From Promicromonospora sukumoe 327MFSha3.1 (GTDB lineage: Bacteria; Actinomycetota; Actinomycetes; Actinomycetales; Cellulomonadaceae), in NCBI RefSeq assembly GCF_000385135.1, contig NZ_ARQM01000010.1, forward strand, positions 1,674,001 through 1,738,000: 64,000 bases of DNA, in the 5' to 3' direction. This document shows, in pieces, positions 53,455-61,196 of this stretch. The translations under genes and the position numbers were made by a program. Every line of letters begins with the position of its first letter. Within the stretch, counting starts at the first letter, position 1. Under the pieces are notes generated by a model, which saw nothing but the letters and a program-made list of their open reading frames with translations, did no database searches and was not told the origin of the DNA.

Positions 53455-55350
53455 TCATGTGCCGGCCGACCGGGTCGGGCGCGTGACGTGCCCGTTGGGG
53501 TGAGTGAAGTGCCAGCCGTTGTCGTAGTGCATGGCGATGTTCTGCTTGTCGACCAGGTCGTGGTGGTGATAGCAGAGCAGGGCGGCATTGGTCGTGGAGG
53601 TCTCGCCGCCGTGCGCCCAGTGCCGTAACGCGTGGTGGACCTCGCACCGTGTCGGCGGCTGGTCGCACTGGTCGTAGACGCAGTGCTTGTCCCGCGCGAT
53701 GACGGCTCGGCGAAGCTGGCCCGTGACCGTGCGCTTGGCCCGGCCCACGTCCAAGATCTGCGAGTCCGGTCCGAACACGATGCGGGTCACCTCGCTGTCG
53801 CAGGCGAGGCGCCGGAGGAGCGATGCCGGTACCGGGCTGCTGGTCTCGGTGAAGACCGCCGGCCGCTTGATGTCGGAGACGCCCGCCGGCGTGCTCGAAC
53901 CGACATTGCCCGTCCTGATTCGGCTCGGCGCGAGGGACTTGGCCCTGGTGCCGTTCGAACCGGGACCGTTTGAACCGGGACCGTTCGAACCGGGGTCGTT
54001 TGAACCGGGGTCGTTCGGGCCGCGATCGTTCGAACCGTTCGGCCCGCCGTTGTTCGGCCCCGGTCCGTTCGACCGGATGCCATTCGGCGTGGCAGTACTT
54101 GTTTCGGCGGGGTGGTCATCGGTGGTTTGCCGGGGCGCGAACCGGACGGCGTTCTTGGCGGCGAGAGTCTGCAGCTCGGTCCAGGAGACCGTCACGCTGA
54201 GATGGGGCCGGACGGCGGCTCCCGTACCGGTGTGGCCGTTGTCGAGCACGACGCGGCTCAGGTCTGCGAGGGCCTGGGCGCGGCGCTGGCCCGGTGTGCG
54301 GTCGTCGTCGGCCGCGGGTGCGCCCATGACCGAGCCGATCGCGGTGGTCAGCGTCTGGCCGTGCTCCTCGGTGAGGAACCCGCTCAGGTGGTAGCCGCCC
54401 AGCGTTGGTGCCACGTCGAGGTACTCGCGCTGACCAGCCTTGGTGAAGCCGCGCTCGTCGGCATCGGGGTCGGCGTGCCGGGCGAAGTAGCGCACCAGGC
54501 CGCGGAACCGGTCCGGCCCGTTCTCGTTCGACCAGACGAGCAGCTGCTCCTCCCAGGTCGGAACGGCTGGCGCGAGTGCGGCCCTCGGCGGGTCATCGAC
54601 GACAGGACTGCCGGGCGCCAGGTTCGTGGAAGCCGGGTCGGTGGGTGCAGGGTTCGTATGTGCAGAGTTCGTATGCGCAGGGTTCGTGGGCGCCGGTCCC
54701 GAGTCCCCGTCGTCGCTGCCCCCGTCGTCGCTGGTCGTGTCCTCCTCGGACGTATCGCCCGCCGTCGGCGCGTTGGTCGGGTCGCTGGTCGGGCCGTCAG
54801 TGACCGGCTCTATGGTGGCAAGGTCGATCGCCGGTGCGGCCAGAGCTTCGGTGCGCGTCGCGCTGGTGGTCGCGAGGTCGACCAGGGCGCGGACCTTGTC
54901 GGCGCCCACCCGGCCGGACAGCGCGGCGAGCAGGGTGGCGGGCAGGTGGTCGCGCAGTGCCTTCGCGGTGCGGACGTCGCGGCGGGCGGTCTGGGTCCGG
55001 GTGTCCTCTGTGCGGGCCAGCCATACGGCGAACGACCGGGCTCCGGTCTGGGCCCAGAGCCCGGCGTTCTCGATGCGCGGCAGGATCGACCAGCGCACGG
55101 CGTCGAGCCGGGTGCCGGCCACCCGGAGGCGGGCGGAGGCAGCCACGAGGCGTGCCGTCGAAACGGGTTCCGTCGTCGTGGACCTCGTCGTCACGGGCTC
55201 CGTCGTCGTGGGGCTCGTCGGCAGGATCCCCGCCGCCAACGCGCCGGTGTCCTGAGCAAGGGAGCGGGTGAGCTCGTCCAGCAGCTTGTCGAGGTCGGCC
55301 AGGACGTTCTCCACGGGGCGTGCGGTGCCACTGCCCTGCTCTCCGACCAT
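53455..55350 (-). CDS. DUF222 / HNH endonuclease domain protein, second copy
   Basis: 631 residues from ATG at 55350 with GGAG nearby. DUF222 occupies about 80-400. The HNH region is HCVYDQCDQPPTRCEVHHALRHWAHGGETSTTNAALLCYHHHD. Three repeat tracts interrupt it: PTTTEPVTT near the start, TNPAHTNSAHTNPAP (54640-54700), and GSNDPGSNGPGSNG (53940-54060). Sequence similarity to the 2116-4086 copy is limited to the domains, so it is not a recent duplication. Confidence 0.87.
   Translation of the reverse strand: MVGEQGSGTARPVENVLADLDKLLDELTRSLAQDTGALAAGILPTSPTTTEPVTTRSTTTEPVSTARLVAASARLRVAGTRLDAVRWSILPRIENAGLWAQTGARSFAVWLARTEDTRTQTARRDVRTAKALRDHLPATLLAALSGRVGADKVRALVDLATTSATRTEALAAPAIDLATIEPVTDGPTSDPTNAPTAGDTSEEDTTSDDGGSDDGDSGPAPTNPAHTNSAHTNPAPTDPASTNLAPGSPVVDDPPRAALAPAVPTWEEQLLVWSNENGPDRFRGLVRYFARHADPDADERGFTKAGQREYLDVAPTLGGYHLSGFLTEEHGQTLTTAIGSVMGAPAADDDRTPGQRRAQALADLSRVVLDNGHTGTGAAVRPHLSVTVSWTELQTLAAKNAVRFAPRQTTDDHPAETSTATPNGIRSNGPGPNNGGPNGSNDRGPNDPGSNDPGSNGPGSNGPGSNGTRAKSLAPSRIRTGNVGSSTPAGVSDIKRPAVFTETSSPVPASLLRRLACDSEVTRIVFGPDSQILDVGRAKRTVTGQLRRAVIARDKHCVYDQCDQPPTRCEVHHALRHWAHGGETSTTNAALLCYHHHDLVDKQNIAMHYDNGWHFTHPNGHVTRPTRSAGT
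53940..54060 (-). repeat. 15-bp coding minisatellite in the second DUF222-HNH gene
   Basis: About six to seven units such as TTCGAACCGGGACCG and TTTGAACCGGGGTCG, encoding GSNDP/GSNGP pentapeptides. Confidence 0.9.
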
Positions 55351-55439
55351 GCTCTCCACCACCTCTCTTGCGCTGCTGGTCGCCTCGCTCCGACGTTGCC
55401 TTCATCGTATAGAACAACCGTCCGCGCGTTTGGGGCAGT

Positions 55440-56204
55440 TCAAGATCTGTGGATAACTCTTTCGAGCCACATCGGCTGGAGGGTGGGGCCGTCGTCGGGC
55501 AGGGGGAGCGGCGCGCCGTGCGCCCGGAAACCATGGCGCGCGTAGAGCCTCTGGTTCCGGCGCGTGGATGCCTCCAGATAGACCGGAAGCCCGCGGCCGC
55601 GGGCCATGGCGATTCCCTGGCGGAGCATCGCCGAGCCCGCGCCCAGCCCACGCCTGCGGGGGAGCGTGGCCATCGCCGACAGGTAGACGTGCGGGACGTC
55701 CGGGTGCCGGGCGGACGTCGCTGTCAGCACCGCCGCGAGCCGGCGCGTGGCCGGCGCCGCCAAGACGGAGTCCGTGCCCGACGTCGACGCGCCGTCGACC
55801 GCAGGCGTGCGGCCCGCGTCGGCCTCGGGCGCGTCATGCACATCGGCTGCCCCGGCGCCGTTGGCTGCTCCAGAACCCACGGCTGCCCCCAGGCCCTCCA
55901 CCGGCCGGGAACCCTCTGCAGCCCCGAAACCCTCGGTCGCGTCGAGTTCCTCAGCCGTCGGCGCCCCGTCGAGCACCATCCAGATCGACGCCGCGACGGG
56001 TTCTCCGGCGTCGGTCCATGCCACGAGCAGGTGACCTGAGTCGACGGCGGACCGGAGCGACGTCGCGAAGAGCTCCCGGGTGCGTTCCAGCCGCCGTTCG
56101 GGCGCAGGTTCGACCCAGGCGGACATCGCCTCGTCGGCGAACGCCTCGACGCACACGGGCAGTACGACGTCGAACTCCGTCGGCGCGGCCGGGCGCACTG
56201 TCAT
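55440..56204 (-). CDS. GNAT-family N-acetyltransferase
   Basis: 254 residues from ATG at 56204 (MTVRPAAPTEFDVV). Acetyl-CoA motif: HVYLSAMATLPRRRGLGAGSAMLRQGIAMARGRGLPVYLEAS, then RRNQRLYARHGFRAHG. A disordered insert of about 65 residues (EGFGAAEGSRPVEGLGAAVG and on) lies between the N-terminal helices and the CoA-binding strand. Substrate unknown. It is divergent from the TetR gene. Confidence 0.85.
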   Translation of the reverse strand: MTVRPAAPTEFDVVLPVCVEAFADEAMSAWVEPAPERRLERTRELFATSLRSAVDSGHLLVAWTDAGEPVAASIWMVLDGAPTAEELDATEGFGAAEGSRPVEGLGAAVGSGAANGAGAADVHDAPEADAGRTPAVDGASTSGTDSVLAAPATRRLAAVLTATSARHPDVPHVYLSAMATLPRRRGLGAGSAMLRQGIAMARGRGLPVYLEASTRRNQRLYARHGFRAHGAPLPLPDDGPTLQPMWLERVIHRS

Positions 56205-56350
56205 ACCGGGCGTTCGAACACCGGAGGCCGGGGCGCCTTGCGCTCGCGGTTCGGTTCGTCGGTCTCGGGGCATGCCCCCAGGCTCGTGCGCGGCAGCCGG
56301 CGGGCCCAGTAGTTTCGTCTCACGATCTCGTGCGACGAAAGGGGCCCGAC

Positions 56351-57325
56351 ATGGCCTGCGCCGAGTGCGGGCGGGACCTCGGCTCCGGAGCGGGCACGGG
56401 GCGGCCGCGCCGATACTGCTCGCGGTCCTGCCAGTCGCGGGCCTACCGACGCCGTCGCGACGGCGGCCGCCTCACGGACCTTGCCCGACGGGACGACGCC
56501 ATTCCCGATGCGGCCGCGGCACCCGGACAGGCGGACGATCACGACCTGGTCCAGGCCGCCATCGCCCTGGCCGACGTCGGCGGCGTCGGCGCCGTGACGC
56601 TCCGCTCCGTCGCGCACCGTGTGGGGATCCCGCTGGCGGAGACGCGCAGGAGGTTCGGCAGCCGGGACCGCCTCGTGGCGGCGATGGTCCAGCGGATTCT
56701 CACGTCCGGACGCCCTGCGGCGGCACGAGTTCGTGCGCAGCCGCAGTCGCAGCCGCAGTCGCGACCGCCGACTCAGCCGCAGCCGCAGCCGCGACCGCCG
56801 ACTCAGCCGCAGCCGCAGGTGCCGACCCCGCCGCAGCCCGACACACCCGCCCGGAGGCTCACCCGGCTCGCCGAGGCCGAGTGGGCCGCCTACCAGGCGC
56901 ATCCCTGGCTGGTCGTCGTCCTGGCGAGCAGCCGACCGCCCCTGGTCCCCGCCGTGCTCGACGCCGCCCGCGCGTGCACGGAGGCATTCATGGCGCTGGG
57001 TGCCGACCCGCCGTCCGCCCTCGGGAGATACCTCGCGCTCAGCGGCTACGTCCAGGGCATGGCCCTCCTGCTGCTGGCCGAGCACGACGAGTCGACACGG
57101 TCCGGGACGGACTACCGGACCTGGTGGACGGCGGAGGCCCGGCGCCTCGACCGCGCCGGCCTGCGACGGCGGCACCCGTGGCTCCCTGGCTCAGACCCCA
57201 GCCCGGATCGCGGCCCGGATCCCGGCCCAGTCGGCAAGGGCTTCCCGCAGACATTCGACGCCGACGCCGACACCTGGTTCCGCGACGGCCTGGCGCGCGT
57301 GATCACCGGCCTCACGACCGACTGA
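56351..57325 (+). CDS. TetR-family regulator with N-terminal zinc-ribbon
   Basis: 324 residues from ATG at 56351. Residues 3-27 have C-x2-C and C-x3-C (CAECGRDLGSG, RYCSRSCQSRAYR), a metal-binding head known from some actinobacterial TetR proteins. HTH: GVGAVTLRSVAHRVGIPLAETRRRFGSRDRLVAAMV. A Gln/Pro repeat (QPQSQPQS, RPPTQPQPQP) of about 35 residues separates it from the TetR C-terminal domain (DTPARRLTRLAEAEWAAYQAHPWLV to the end). Target genes unknown. Confidence 0.85.
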   Translation: MACAECGRDLGSGAGTGRPRRYCSRSCQSRAYRRRRDGGRLTDLARRDDAIPDAAAAPGQADDHDLVQAAIALADVGGVGAVTLRSVAHRVGIPLAETRRRFGSRDRLVAAMVQRILTSGRPAAARVRAQPQSQPQSRPPTQPQPQPRPPTQPQPQVPTPPQPDTPARRLTRLAEAEWAAYQAHPWLVVVLASSRPPLVPAVLDAARACTEAFMALGADPPSALGRYLALSGYVQGMALLLLAEHDESTRSGTDYRTWWTAEARRLDRAGLRRRHPWLPGSDPSPDRGPDPGPVGKGFPQTFDADADTWFRDGLARVITGLTTD

Positions 57326-57389
57326 CCCGCCGGCCAGAACCGGCCGGCCAGAACCAGCCGACTCGAAGCCAGCCACCCCACACCAAAGA

Positions 57390-57428
57390 CTCGGGCCCGC
57401 CGGCGGAACACCCACCGACGGGCCCGAG
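57390..57428. terminator. Bidirectional terminator hairpin
   Basis: CTCGGGCCCG and CGGGCCCGAG with a 19-base loop, between the convergent TetR and MMPL genes. Confidence 0.65.
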
Positions 57429-57490
57429 ACCCTTGCACCAGAGCAAGCTGCCCCAGCGCTACCTACTACCTACTACCCAAGACCCACCAC

Positions 57491-59716
57491 CTACTGCCGC
57501 CCGCGCCCCAGCTTGGACGGCCACCAGACCGCCCGGCCGATGTCGTACGTCAGCGCCGGCACCAGCAGGGACCGCACGAGGAACGTGTCGAGCAGCACGC
57601 CGAACGCCACGATGAAGGCGAGCTGGACCAGGAACAGCACCGGGATCACGGCCAGCGCCGTGAACGTCGCGGCGAGCACCAGGCCGGCCGACGTGATGAT
57701 GCCGCCCGTCAGCCGCAGCCCACGCAGCACGCCCTCCCGGGTGCCGTGCACCAGCGACTCCTCGCGGACCCGCGTCATCAGGAAGATGTTGTAGTCGATC
57801 CCGAGCGCGACCAGGAAGACGAAGCCGAACAGCGGCACTGCCGGGTCGGCCCCCGGGAACCCGAGCACGTCGTTGAACACCAGCGCCGAGACGCCCATCG
57901 CGGTGCCGAACGACAGCACCGTGGTCAGGATGAGCAGCACCGGCGCGAGCACGGCCCGCAGCAGCAGCATCAGGATCACGAGGATCACCAGCAGCACGAT
58001 CGGCACGATGACCGTGCGGTCGCGGATCGAGGCGTCGTTCGTGTCCAGGTCGGTGGCGGACTCACCGCCGACCAGGGCGGCGGGCAGCTCGTCGGCGTAG
58101 GCCGCGCGCAGGTCGCGCACGGTCTCCTCGGCGGCCAGCGAGTCCGCGGCGTCGCCGAGCGTGCCCTGGAGCAGGACGGCGCCGTCGGACACCACGGGTT
58201 CGGGGGCCGGGGACCCGGGCGGGCCGAACGGCTGGACGCCGTCCTCGGTCACGGTGGCGGTGTTGCTCGGGGTGTCGGCGGTGACCGCCACGCCCTCGAT
58301 CCCGTCGTCCGCCAGCAGGACGTCGGCGGCGCGCTGCAGGTCGTCCTGCGGTGCGATCACGTAGACGGGGCTGCCCGAACCGGCCGGGAAGTGCTCGGCG
58401 AGCCGCTCCTGCCCGTCGCGCGCCTCGGAGGAACCGAGGACGAGCTCCGACTGCGGCACGCCGGACGCCTGGAGCTGCGTGATGCCCACGCAGCCGAGCG
58501 CGAGCACCGCCGCCGTGGTGATCCAGATGGTGCGCGGCCTGGCACGGATGGCGCGCGAGACGCGCCCCCACAGGCCGGTCTCCAGCGCGCCGGACTCCGC
58601 CGCGGCGGGGTCGTAGACGGGACGCCGCGGCCAGAACGCCGCCCGGCCAAACGCCAGCAGCAGGGCCGGGAGCAGGGTGAGCGCGGCGAGCATCGAGAAG
58701 GCGATGCCGACGGCGGCGACCGGGCCGAGCGTGCTGTTGGACCGCAGCTCGCTGAACAGCAGGCAGAGCAGGCCGGCGATGACGGTGCCGCCCGACGCCA
58801 GGATCGGCTCGACCGAGCCGCGCAGCGCGCGCAGGGTCGCCGTCCACTTGTCGGGGGTGTGCAGCAGCTCCTCGCGGAACCGCGCCACGTACAGCAGCGC
58901 GTAGTCGGTCGCCGCGCCGATCACGAGGATGAACAGGATGCCCTGGGTCTGCCCGCTGAGCAGCAGGACCCCCGAGTTCGCCAGGTGCCAGACCGTCAGC
59001 AGCGCGACGCACAGCGCGAACATGCTGGTGGCGAGCACGGCGAGCGGCAGCAGCAGCGACCGGTAGACGATGATCAGGATCACCAGCACCGCGGCCAGGG
59101 CCACGCCGAGCAGCAGGCCGTCGATCCCGGCGAACGCCGCGACCAGGTCGCTGGAGAAGCCCGCGGGGCCCGTGACGTACAGGTCGACGCCGTCGGGCAG
59201 GTCCTCGGCGAGGACCTCGCGCAGCTCGGCGGTCGCCTCGCCGACGTCGGCGTCACCGGACAAGGGCACGAACGCCTGCGCGGCCACGCCGTCGTCGGAC
59301 GGGATGGCGGGCGAGACGTCGCCGTCGACCACGTCCAGGTCGGCGACGGCGGTCAGCGAGTCGCCGATGGCGGTGAGGTCGTCGTCGGACAGCTCGTCCG
59401 GCGAGACGAAAATGACCAGGGCCGGGATCGCGTCGCCCTCCGTGAAGCCGGACAGGCGCTCCTGTACCTCCGTGGCCTCGGCGGTCTCGGGGAGGTAGGC
59501 GGTGCGGTCGTTGGAGGAGACCTCGTCGATGCGGCCGAAGAACGGGCCGCCGACCGAGGCACCCACCAGCCAGACGAGGATCAGCACGGCGGGCAGCATC
59601 ACCCGTAGCCAGCGTGGAACGCGGGAGGTCATCTTCGAGGAGCCTGTCTGAGAGGGGGATGGAGATGGGGATGGGGAGGAGTCAGTAGTCGGCGCGGTGG
59701 GACGGGTGCCGCTCAC
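57491..59716 (-). CDS. MMPL/RND-family membrane transporter
   Basis: 741 residues from GTG at 59716, which overlaps the upstream stop (GTGA). ATG at 59632 (MTSRVPRWLRVM) is the alternative and lacks a ribosome site. Twelve membrane segments in two halves, each preceded by a large extracytoplasmic domain. Proton-relay motifs GAATDYALLYVARFREEL and ALGIDYNIFLMTRVREE are present. MMPL proteins export lipids, siderophores or drugs. It is coupled to the glycosylase gene and lies near a MarR regulator that may control it. Confidence 0.87.
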   Translation of the reverse strand: MSGTRPTAPTTDSSPSPSPSPSQTGSSKMTSRVPRWLRVMLPAVLILVWLVGASVGGPFFGRIDEVSSNDRTAYLPETAEATEVQERLSGFTEGDAIPALVIFVSPDELSDDDLTAIGDSLTAVADLDVVDGDVSPAIPSDDGVAAQAFVPLSGDADVGEATAELREVLAEDLPDGVDLYVTGPAGFSSDLVAAFAGIDGLLLGVALAAVLVILIIVYRSLLLPLAVLATSMFALCVALLTVWHLANSGVLLLSGQTQGILFILVIGAATDYALLYVARFREELLHTPDKWTATLRALRGSVEPILASGGTVIAGLLCLLFSELRSNSTLGPVAAVGIAFSMLAALTLLPALLLAFGRAAFWPRRPVYDPAAAESGALETGLWGRVSRAIRARPRTIWITTAAVLALGCVGITQLQASGVPQSELVLGSSEARDGQERLAEHFPAGSGSPVYVIAPQDDLQRAADVLLADDGIEGVAVTADTPSNTATVTEDGVQPFGPPGSPAPEPVVSDGAVLLQGTLGDAADSLAAEETVRDLRAAYADELPAALVGGESATDLDTNDASIRDRTVIVPIVLLVILVILMLLLRAVLAPVLLILTTVLSFGTAMGVSALVFNDVLGFPGADPAVPLFGFVFLVALGIDYNIFLMTRVREESLVHGTREGVLRGLRLTGGIITSAGLVLAATFTALAVIPVLFLVQLAFIVAFGVLLDTFLVRSLLVPALTYDIGRAVWWPSKLGRGRQ

Positions 59717-60171
59717 GAGCGGACCCGCTCCCAGCTCGCGACGCCGCCGGGTACGACGGCGAACAGCGGGTGGGCGGCGGGCGAGCCGGCCGAGATGTCC
59801 ACGGAGGTGATCTTGGCCCGGTGCGCGGGGGAGCGGACGGCGAGCTTGCGCAGCAGGTGCTGCCACTCGAGGTCGAGCTGCCCGGAGGTCACCACGATCC
59901 GGGCGTCACGGGTGCTCGGGTCGAGCGGTCGCGAGATGCGCTCGGCGTCGAACCGGTACCCGCGGCGCGTCGCCTCGTCCCGCACGCCGTGGAGGTAGGC
60001 GGAGATGGCGGCGGTCGGGTCGGGGTGCGCCCGGAAACGCTCGAGCTGGGGGTGTGCGGTGTATCCCGCGGTGCGGCCGAGCAGTACGGCCTGCGCCAGG
60101 AGCGCCTCGCGCCAGCAGGCGGCGAGCCCCTGACGGTCGAGCAGCGCGGGATCGAGCGACCAGAGCCTCAT
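59713..60171 (-). CDS. Pyrimidine-dimer DNA glycosylase (T4 endonuclease V-type, Pyr_excise)
   Basis: 152 residues from ATG at 60171, giving MRLWSLDPALLDRQGLAACWREALLAQAVLLGR. This is the family N-terminus, where the amino end is catalytic, so the longer frames (to 60192 or 60318) are unlikely. HPQLERFRAHPDPTAAISAYLHG and LEWQHLLRKLAVRSP are further marks. It excises UV-induced dimers. It is translationally coupled to the MMPL gene, an odd pairing. Confidence 0.82.
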   Translation of the reverse strand: MRLWSLDPALLDRQGLAACWREALLAQAVLLGRTAGYTAHPQLERFRAHPDPTAAISAYLHGVRDEATRRGYRFDAERISRPLDPSTRDARIVVTSGQLDLEWQHLLRKLAVRSPAHRAKITSVDISAGSPAAHPLFAVVPGGVASWERVRS

Positions 60172-60283
60172 GGGCGTCGTCGGCTCCTTCATATCGATAC
60201 GGTTGCCAGCACGGTCACCGGCACGGTCACCGGCACTGCTGCCGGCGGCTGGATGCATCAGGGGTCGAGCAATGGGTGCCGGA

Positions 60284-60304
60284 GCTAGCGAGAATTTAGC
60301 TAGC
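60284..60304. promoter_or_regulatory. Candidate MarR operator in divergent region
   Basis: GCTAGC-N9-GCTAGC around an AT-rich centre (GAGAATTTA), in the otherwise AT-richer gap between the glycosylase and MarR genes. It could repress both directions. Confidence 0.45.
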
Positions 60305-60355
60305 CAGGCTATATTCAAGTGTATGACGCATTATGTGCGGGGGTAAAATCCGAGC

Positions 60356-61054
60356 GTGGAGCCTGAAACCGAGCCGGACATCGAGCCCGAGCCGTCGATG
60401 CTGGACCCGCGCGTCATGGACCCCGACGAGGAGATCGTGCGCAGAGCCGGCATGGACGAGCAGGACGTGGACCAGGTCGTCCGCGTCCTCGAGGCCCTGC
60501 GCGGATGGCGCGAGACCGAGCGCCGCATGAGCGAGGCGTCGCGTCGGTACATGAAGCTCGGCGACACCGACATGCGGGCCCTGCGCTACATCATCGCCAT
60601 GCAGAACCACGGTCGCATCGTGACCCCGGGCGCCATCGCGGAGCACCTCCGCATCACGACGGCGTCGACCACCAAGCTCATCGACCGGCTCACCGCGGGC
60701 GGGCACGTGCTCCGGTTCCCGCACCCGTCGGACCGGCGCAGCCTCGCGATCGAGGTGACGGACGAGACCCGGCGGGCGGCCCGCGAGTCCGTGGGGCGCA
60801 GCCACGCCCGCCGGTTCGACGCCGCCGCGCGCCTGACGCCGAAGGAGCGGGAGATCGTGGCGCGATTCCTCGACGACCTGGCGAACACCGACCGCGAGCC
60901 GGGCAGCAGGGACGGCGACGGCGTGGGTCACCCTGGTACGCACCAGGTCGCCGGGCACGGCACGGGCGGTGGGCGCGGGACGGACGGTGGACCGGGCGGG
61001 AGCTGGCGCCGGGTCATCGAGGTCGGCCCGGAGGAGCTCCTGGACCAGGACTGA
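60356..61054 (+). CDS. MarR-family transcriptional regulator
   Basis: 232 residues from GTG at 60356. N-terminal acidic stretch EPETEPDIEPEPS. MarR wing-helix: GRIVTPGAIAEHLRITTASTTKLIDRLTAGGHVLRFPHPSDRRSLAIEVTD. A Gly/His-rich tail of 50 residues follows the last helix. It is divergent from the glycosylase-MMPL pair, which it most likely regulates. The 142 bases downstream, before the convergent GH42 gene, show only short GC-rich repeats. Confidence 0.85.
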   Translation: MEPETEPDIEPEPSMLDPRVMDPDEEIVRRAGMDEQDVDQVVRVLEALRGWRETERRMSEASRRYMKLGDTDMRALRYIIAMQNHGRIVTPGAIAEHLRITTASTTKLIDRLTAGGHVLRFPHPSDRRSLAIEVTDETRRAARESVGRSHARRFDAAARLTPKEREIVARFLDDLANTDREPGSRDGDGVGHPGTHQVAGHGTGGGRGTDGGPGGSWRRVIEVGPEELLDQD

Positions 61055-61196
61055 CCTGCCGGGCGGCTCGTGAAGGAGCGGGCCCGTCCTGGCTCAGGCC
61101 TGTCCGGCCGCGCCCGGACCACGAAGTCGCGACCAGACCGAGAACAGGCCCGTCCGGCCCGCCGGGCGCAGTCCCTCGGCAGGCCGGACGCCGGAG

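Noticed and set aside
60172-60318. N-terminal extension of the pyrimidine-dimer glycosylase
   Set aside because: The family acts through its amino terminus at MRLWSL, and the extension is repeat-derived ([12 protein letters not shown]).
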